NCBI GenBank assembly: GCA_035651595.1
Contig: DASRFJ010000089.1
Location: 1-9,998 of the forward strand
From: JAFARZ01 sp035651595
Lineage (GTDB): Bacteria; Actinomycetota; Actinomycetes; Streptosporangiales; Streptosporangiaceae
DNA length: 9,998 bases
Direction of reading: 5' to 3'
In this document: in pieces, positions 6,500-9,998 of the stretch
How the letters are laid out: each line of letters begins with the position of its first letter
How positions within the stretch are numbered: the stretch's first letter is position 1
Translations under genes and position numbers: made by a program
The notes under the pieces: model-generated
What the model was told of the DNA's origin: nothing
Databases searched by the model: none
The model's input: only the letters and a program-made list of their open reading frames with translations

Positions 6500-7450
6500 A
6501 TGGCAGCCATGAAGGCACTGCTGCCGGCCGGTGGCCGGAACATGGTGGAGTTCGGCGATGTCGGTCAGCCGCACCCGGCCGACGACGAGGCCCTGATCCG
6601 GGTCGAGGCGTTCTCGGTGAACCGCGGCGAGACGTTCCTGCTGGAGAAGCCTCGGCCGGCCGGCTGGCGGCCGGGCAAGGACGTGGCCGGCCTGGTGGTG
6701 CAGGCCGCGGCCGACGGATCGGGGCCGGCCACCGGCACGCGGGTCGCCGGCCACCCGCCGGCCTCGGGCTGGGCCGAGTACGTGAGCGTGCCCACGAACG
6801 CGCTGGCCGTTCTGCCCGATCGGGTGGGTGTCGTCAGCGCCGCAGCGCTGCCGCTCGCCGGGCTGACCGCGCTGCGGCTGACCCGGGTCGCGGCCAAGGC
6901 CGCCGAGGGGATCGCCGGCCGCCGCATCCTGCTGACCGGCGCGTCCGGCGGGGTCGGTCACTACTTCACCGAGCTGGCCGCGAACGCAGGTGCGGAAGTG
7001 ACCGCGATCACGGCCTCGCCGGAGCGTGGTGCCCGGCTGACCGACCTCGGCGCCCGCGCCGTGTTCCAGGCTATCACCGATGCCGAACGTCCGTTCGATC
7101 TTGTGCTGGAATCGGTGGGAGGAGGCTGCATGGCGGCGGGTCTGGACGTGCTTCGGCCCGGCGGAACGCTGATCTGGTTCGGCCAGGCGAGCCGGCGGCC
7201 GGTCACGGTCAGCTTCTTCGACCTGCTGTACGGCGCGACGTCGGCCACGATCCAGCACTTCTCCTACGCCGACTCCCCCGTCCCCTACGGCGATGACCTC
7301 GCCGTGCTGCTCCGCCTGGTCGCGAGCGGACGGCTGCATCCCGAGATCGGCAGGATCGCCGACTGGGCGGACACCGGCACCGTTCTCGCCGATCTGCGCG
7401 ACCGTCGTATCCGCGGCAACGCGGTACTCACTATTGGGGGTTTTTCGTGA
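6500..7450 (+). CDS. Zinc-free MDR-family NADPH:quinone oxidoreductase-like protein
   Basis: This 316-residue medium-chain dehydrogenase/reductase resembles quinone oxidoreductases and enoyl reductases. The N-terminal GroES-like domain contains VEAFSVNRGETFLL and PGKDVAGLVVQ. The usual zinc-binding GHE is replaced by GKD, so no catalytic zinc is expected. The Rossmann domain begins RILLTGASGGVGHY, with the NADPH-binding GASGGVG at 147-153, and continues through DLVLESVGGG and GGTLIWFG. Length is normal. The ATG at 6500 follows GAGG at 6492-6495; the ATG at 6509 (MKALL) is an alternative with poorer spacing. The reaction is probably NADPH-dependent reduction of a quinone or alpha,beta-unsaturated carbonyl. 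Its stop overlaps the next gene in GTGA, and a LysR gene is divergent and probably controls it. Confidence 0.9.
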   Translation: MAAMKALLPAGGRNMVEFGDVGQPHPADDEALIRVEAFSVNRGETFLLEKPRPAGWRPGKDVAGLVVQAAADGSGPATGTRVAGHPPASGWAEYVSVPTNALAVLPDRVGVVSAAALPLAGLTALRLTRVAAKAAEGIAGRRILLTGASGGVGHYFTELAANAGAEVTAITASPERGARLTDLGARAVFQAITDAERPFDLVLESVGGGCMAAGLDVLRPGGTLIWFGQASRRPVTVSFFDLLYGATSATIQHFSYADSPVPYGDDLAVLLRLVASGRLHPEIGRIADWADTGTVLADLRDRRIRGNAVLTIGGFS

Positions 7451-7854
7451 ATTCGAAGGACGTGGTCGTCCGCTACGTGGAGGCGGCCCGCGACGGCATG
7501 CTCGCCGTCATCCGTGACAGTTTCGCCGAGGACGCGAGCTGGGAGTATCCCGGGGACCTGCCGCTGTCCGGCACCTACCGCGGCGTCGACGCGATAGTGG
7601 GCGATTTCCTCGGCAAGGCGGCCGGGCTGATGGCACGGGACAGCGCGGTCACGATCACGCTGACCCACGTGATCGCCGACGGCGACCAGGTGGCCGCCGA
7701 ATGGACATCCGAGGGCATCAGCCACACCGGCGCCGCCTATCACAACCGCAATGTCGGCATCTTCACCGTCCGCGACGGCCGGATCGTCTCGGTGCGGGAG
7801 TACACGGACACGCTGCACGCGGCTCGGGCGTTCTTCCCCGATACCCTCGGGTGA
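7447..7854 (+). CDS. NTF2/SnoaL-like protein (second copy)
   Basis: This 135-residue protein of the NTF2-like superfamily (SnoaL/ketosteroid-isomerase type) has an N-terminal helix VVVRYVEAARDGMLAVIRDSFAEDASWEYPG (about 6-36), then GTYRGVDAIVGDFLG. Strands follow: VTITLTHVIADGDQVAAEWTSEG, then YHNRNVGIFTVRDGRIVSVREYTDTL, the usual family ending with acidic and Tyr residues lining the cone. The GTG start at 7447 shares GTGA with the stop of the oxidoreductase, so translation is coupled; a weak G-run at 7436-7440 serves as ribosome binding site. It is a different subtype from the copy at 3124-3558. The pairing with an oxidoreductase suggests that both act on the same small molecule, but no substrate can be read. 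Confidence 0.88.
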   Translation: MNSKDVVVRYVEAARDGMLAVIRDSFAEDASWEYPGDLPLSGTYRGVDAIVGDFLGKAAGLMARDSAVTITLTHVIADGDQVAAEWTSEGISHTGAAYHNRNVGIFTVRDGRIVSVREYTDTLHAARAFFPDTLG

Positions 7855-7869
7855 CCTGGGTCTCACCCG
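7848..7869 (+). terminator. Possible stem-loop at the end of the oxidoreductase/NTF2 operon
   Basis: CGGGTGA (7848-7854, including the stop codon) is the exact reverse complement of TCACCCG (7863-7869), with an 8-base loop. It lies exactly at the operon end. No T-run follows directly, so it is a weak terminator candidate or an mRNA 3'-end stabiliser. Confidence 0.35.
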
Positions 7870-7904
7870 GAGAGTGTCACGTTCTTTATCGCCATTGCGT
7901 CCCT

Positions 7905-7940
7905 CTTTATGTGTGCACCTCGCTTTATGTGTGCACCTCG
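7905..7940. repeat. Exact 18-bp tandem direct repeat (two copies)
   Basis: The unit CTTTATGTGTGCACCTCG occurs at 7905-7922 and again, with no gap and no mismatch, at 7923-7940. Each unit contains the self-complementary GTGCAC. It lies in the 109-bp space before the universal stress protein gene, ending 23 bases before its ATG. A shorter TTCTTTATCGCC a little upstream (7882-7893) starts similarly. It is either a paired operator for a regulator bound on one DNA face region or a recent slippage duplication. Confidence 0.85.
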
Positions 7941-7963
7941 GCATGAGGGAGAGGTCAGTGGTT

Positions 7964-8371
7964 ATGCGCGAGCAACCCGACCTGCGGCACCCGGCACTGG
8001 CTGCCCGCGGCAGGCACCCCGTCATGACCGTCTACGACGGGTCGGCCACCAGCAAGCATGCTTTGGCGTATGCGGCGGGCCTGGCCAGGCGGTCCGATGG
8101 GTGGCTGGTCATCCTCCGCATCTGGCGGATCGGTGCCGGTCAGGCCGGGCGGATACGGCGGCTGCGCACCGAGCTGGCGGAGAGCGACCTCGGCGGCCTG
8201 GACATCGAGATCATCTCCCGGATCGGCGACCCCGTGAAGGAACTGGTCACGGCGACGGCCGAGCGGCGCGCCGACGCGCTCGTGCTCGGCGCCTCGCGGC
8301 GGCCGTCCCGGGCTTTGATAACGTCTCGCCTGATGCGGCGGGCGGCCTGCCCGACCGTGATCGTGCCATGA
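7964..8371 (+). CDS. Universal stress protein (UspA-like), degenerate nucleotide site
   Basis: This 135-residue single-domain UspA-type alpha/beta protein starts with the first strand VMTVYDGSATSKHALAYAAGLAR (about 20-42) and ends with ADALVLGASRRPSRALITSRLMRRAACPTVIVP. In ATP-binding Usp proteins the last motif is G-x2-G-x9-G-S/T. Here the first Gly is present (LGAS), but the second is Arg and the final G-S is T-S, so ATP binding is doubtful. ATG 7964 is chosen because GGGAGAGG (7947-7954) is 9 bases upstream. An in-frame GTG at 7958 is too close to that site, and an in-frame ATG at 7943 lacks one. The stop shares ATGA with the cytochrome b start, so the pair is translationally coupled. In actinobacteria Usp genes are often linked to hypoxia or redox stress; here that link is inference. 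Confidence 0.88.
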   Translation: MREQPDLRHPALAARGRHPVMTVYDGSATSKHALAYAAGLARRSDGWLVILRIWRIGAGQAGRIRRLRTELAESDLGGLDIEIISRIGDPVKELVTATAERRADALVLGASRRPSRALITSRLMRRAACPTVIVP

Positions 8372-9696
8372 GGGCTGTGCTTGTTCGGCGCATGTGGCAT
8401 GCTGACCCAGACGACCGGGGGGCGGCGGCGTTCGGCCGTGTCGCCGTGTACTCGTTCCTGGTCGCGCTCGTCACCGGCATACTCTTGCTGCCGTTCTTCA
8501 ACCCGAGCATGACGCCGGTCGTGTATCACGGTTCGTACCGCAAGCTGGACGGCCTGACGATGAGCAGGGCGTACCAGACCACGCTGAACATCAGCTTCGA
8601 CATGCGCGGCGGGCTGCTGATCCGGCAGGTGCACCACTGGTCAGCCGACCTGTTCGTCGCGGCCGTATGCCTTCGGCTGATCCGCGTGTTCTTCCGGGGG
8701 CGGTTCCGGATGCCGGACTGGCTGATCTGGGTGGGCCTGCTGCTGATCGGCATGCTGGCCGGCCTGTCCGGCGCGATCCTGCCCGACGACATGCTCTCCG
8801 GCGGCAGCCTGAGCGTGCTCACCGGTGTGCTGCTGTCGGTGCCATTGTTCGGGACGCATGCGGCGACGCTGATCTTCGGCGGGTCGTTTCCTGGCCACGT
8901 TGTTATTCCGCGGGCCTACTGGCTGCACGTTGTCGTGCTGCCGGTGGTGCTGGGCGGCCTGCTCGCGCTGAGCTACCGGGGCCGGAGGCCGCACGCGGTC
9001 GAGTTGCGCCCGGTCGACCCGCTGCTGCCGTTCACCGGGGCGGCGCTCGTCGCGCTCGGCGCGGCGGCTCAGATCAACCCGGTCTGGCTGTTCGGGCCGT
9101 ACGAGCCGGGCAGCATCAGCGCCGGCTCGGTGCCGGACTGGTACATGGGCTTCCTCGACGGGGCGCTGCGGATCATGCCGGGCTGGGAGTTGTCGTTCGG
9201 GAACAGCACGCTGGCGCTGGACGTGCTCATCCCGGCGGTGATCGTGCCCGGCCTGTTCTTCACGATCGTCGCCGCGTACCCGCTGCTCGACAGGTGGATA
9301 GCGGGCGGGCGGCCGCCTCGGGGGCTGCCGCCTCGGGGGCTGCCGCCTCGGGGGCTGCTGCCGCCTCAGCCGGCCGATCCCGCGAACCGGATCGGCGTCG
9401 GGGTCGCGGGGATCACGCTGTACGGGCTGTTGTGGGCAGCGGCGGCGAATGACGAGATCGCGTACCACTTGCAGCTTCCGCTGTACACGGTGACCTGGGC
9501 GTTCCGCATACTTGTGCTGGCCGGTCCGGTGCTCGCGTTCTGGCTGACGCGGCTGATCTGTCACATCGTCGAGGCGCAGCGGAGGGGCGAGGCCGAGCAC
9601 GGCATCGAGACTGGGCGGATCGTGATGAATCCGGAGGGCGGCTTCGCCGAGATCCGCGAACCCGTCCCCGCACGAGAGCTGATCGCCGGGCGCTAG
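8368..9696 (+). CDS. QcrB-type cytochrome b paralog lacking the heme bH histidines
   Basis: This 442-residue polytopic membrane protein is related to the cytochrome b subunit of actinobacterial bc1 complexes. Family phrases in order: SMTPVVYHGSYRKLDGLTMSRAY (47-69), RQVHHW (86-91), LPDDMLSGGSL (138-148), FGGSFPG (170-176), YWLHV (184-188), WLFGPYEPGSISAGS, the Qo-site PDWY (256-259), and the QcrB C-terminus NRIGVGVAGITLYG ... HGIETGRIV. His89 and His187 match the first ligand of each heme pair. The second ligands, expected at 103 and 202, are Arg and Ser. Actinobacterial QcrB is usually about 540 residues, so this one is short, mainly at the N-terminus and in loops. A PPRGL triplet repeat (316-330) sits between helices. 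It starts in ATGA overlapping the usp stop. No qcrA or qcrC is adjacent, so normal bc1 function is unlikely; its true role is unknown. Confidence 0.88.
   Translation: MRAVLVRRMWHADPDDRGAAAFGRVAVYSFLVALVTGILLLPFFNPSMTPVVYHGSYRKLDGLTMSRAYQTTLNISFDMRGGLLIRQVHHWSADLFVAAVCLRLIRVFFRGRFRMPDWLIWVGLLLIGMLAGLSGAILPDDMLSGGSLSVLTGVLLSVPLFGTHAATLIFGGSFPGHVVIPRAYWLHVVVLPVVLGGLLALSYRGRRPHAVELRPVDPLLPFTGAALVALGAAAQINPVWLFGPYEPGSISAGSVPDWYMGFLDGALRIMPGWELSFGNSTLALDVLIPAVIVPGLFFTIVAAYPLLDRWIAGGRPPRGLPPRGLPPRGLLPPQPADPANRIGVGVAGITLYGLLWAAAANDEIAYHLQLPLYTVTWAFRILVLAGPVLAFWLTRLICHIVEAQRRGEAEHGIETGRIVMNPEGGFAEIREPVPARELIAGR
9313..9357 (+). repeat. Three tandem 15-bp repeats inside the cytochrome b gene
   Basis: CCGCCTCGGGGGCTG is repeated three times without change (9313-9327, 9328-9342, 9343-9357), followed by a partial copy at 9361-9369. 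In frame it encodes PPRGL three times (residues 316-330), in the hydrophilic linker just after a membrane segment ending YPLLDRW. The exact identity suggests recent slippage and possible copy-number variation between strains without frameshift. Confidence 0.9.
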
Positions 9697-9854
9697 GTGT
9701 TCGGTGTGGGGTGTGGGTGGGGGCGGCGTTGGCGGGGTCGGGGTGGGGCGATGGGAAGTGGGCAGTGGGCGGTGGGCGGAGTCGGGGCGGAACGCGGGGG
9801 CTTGCGGTGGGCCTGCTTGTGGCTCTAGTTGTACGGGCGGCTATCGGGGCGGGT

Positions 9855-9867
9855 GGGAAGTCTTCCC
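9855..9867. repeat. 13-bp palindrome
   Basis: GGGAAG-T-CTTCCC is a perfect dyad with 6-bp arms and a one-base centre, directly touching the larger nested inverted repeat that begins at 9867. Its symmetry is right for a dimeric regulator site; as RNA it is too tight to fold as a hairpin. Confidence 0.5.
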
Positions 9868-9944
9868 GTGTTAGATAAGGGCTCTTTGGCGGAAAAGGTG
9901 TCAGATCTGGCGCCTTTTCTACCGCGAAGCACTTTTCTAACACG
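9867..9944. repeat. 78-bp nested inverted repeat
   Basis: The outer arms CGTGTTAGATAAG (9867-9879) and CTTTTCTAACACG (9932-9944) pair at 12 of 13 positions. Inside, GCGG (9889-9892) pairs with CCGC (9922-9925) across a CTA bulge. The core 9893-9918 is a near-perfect 26-bp palindrome centred on AGATCT, whose only non-Watson-Crick pairs are two G-T. The whole could fold into one long RNA stem. Possible roles are a structured leader of a gene to the right, a terminator for the gene to the left, or a small mobile/REP-type element. Its lower GC than the surroundings fits the last. Confidence 0.6.
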
Positions 9945-9961
9945 TTAAGGAGTAGTTCGGC

Positions 9962-9998
9962 GTGGCGGCAAAAGGCGCATGTCGTGAAATGTCGGGCC
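9962..9998 (+). CDS. Possible start of a further gene (edge, tentative)
   Basis: A GTG at 9962 opens a frame (VAAKGACREMSG) that runs off the window, with AAGGAG at 9947-9952 nine bases upstream, a good ribosome binding site. Only 12 codons are visible, and their third positions are not strongly G/C. If real, the structured 9867-9944 element would be its leader. Confidence 0.25.
   Translation, partial: MAAKGACREMSG

Larger units (their letters stand above)
9697..9998. other. 302-bp region after cytochrome b: G-rich tract and structured DNA
   Basis: No convincing complete gene is present. About 9699-9815 is strongly G-rich on the plus strand, with many GGG/GGGG runs separated by short spacers (G-quadruplex-like). 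From about 9850 the composition becomes AT-richer and holds a short palindrome (9855-9867), a nested inverted repeat (9867-9944) and, at the edge, a possible gene start (9962). The cytochrome b terminator is probably within this region. Confidence 0.6.

Noticed and set aside
6500..7450. Zinc-dependent alcohol dehydrogenase
   Set aside because: The zinc-ligand GHE motif and the structural Cys cluster are absent, so a zinc-free quinone oxidoreductase-type assignment fits better.
7905..7940. CRISPR-like repeat
   Set aside because: Only two copies, directly abutting with no spacers, and no cas genes nearby.
7909..8367. An upstream extension of the cytochrome b frame into the tandem repeat region
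   Set aside because: It would translate the usp gene out of frame into Arg/Ala/Gly-rich sequence. The ATG at 8368 in the ATGA overlap begins exactly where QcrB similarity begins.
8641..9600. Long minus-strand open frame opposite cytochrome b
   Set aside because: Composition is Arg/Gln/Pro-rich antisense shadow with no family features.

Overview
The window is high-GC, densely coding DNA with strong G/C third-position bias and GTG as well as ATG starts. Together with a mycobacterial/streptomycete-type QcrB-like cytochrome b (PDWY motif), a PadR–'YPxRWR' membrane protein pair and actinobacterial-style universal stress protein, this points to an actinomycete (Actinomycetota). I cannot name the genus. 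The content is chromosomal accessory metabolism. I saw no rRNA, tRNA, CRISPR array, complete insertion sequence or phage gene.

Layout. (1) 1-609, minus strand: 5' part of an MFS metabolite:H+ symporter running off the left edge. (2) 783-2096, plus strand: three overlapping or nearly overlapping genes, a PadR regulator, a small one-helix membrane protein and a signal peptidase I, preceded by a divergent promoter region. (3) 2169-3558, plus strand: an atypical extended SDR (NAD-dependent epimerase/reductase family) overlapping an NTF2/SnoaL-like protein. (4) 3559-4077: a 519-bp intergenic stretch between convergent genes, with a perfect 20-bp-arm palindrome and a coding-like remnant. (5) 4078-6413, minus strand: a LysR regulator followed, with a 13-nt overlap, by a type II NADH dehydrogenase-like flavoprotein. 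(6) 6500-7854, plus strand and divergent from lysR: a zinc-free quinone oxidoreductase-like MDR protein overlapping a second NTF2/SnoaL-like protein. (7) 7964-9696, plus strand: a UspA-like protein overlapping (ATGA) a stand-alone QcrB-type cytochrome b, preceded by an exact 18-bp tandem repeat. (8) 9697-9998: G-rich DNA, then a nested inverted repeat and possibly the start of another gene.

How the genes may work together. Two oxidoreductase + NTF2-like pairs, a LysR regulator, an NDH-2-like flavoenzyme and a cytochrome b paralog suggest a redox/quinone-related neighbourhood. That link is inference from gene content. The PadR unit looks like a small membrane/secretion operon under its own regulator.

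The most unusual item is the cytochrome b. By motif alignment it keeps the first histidine of each heme-ligand pair (H89, H187; the heme bL pair), but the second histidine of each pair is replaced (R103, S202; the heme bH pair). It also has no Rieske or cytochrome c gene beside it in the window and is translationally coupled to a stress protein. This would be a one-heme QcrB paralog.
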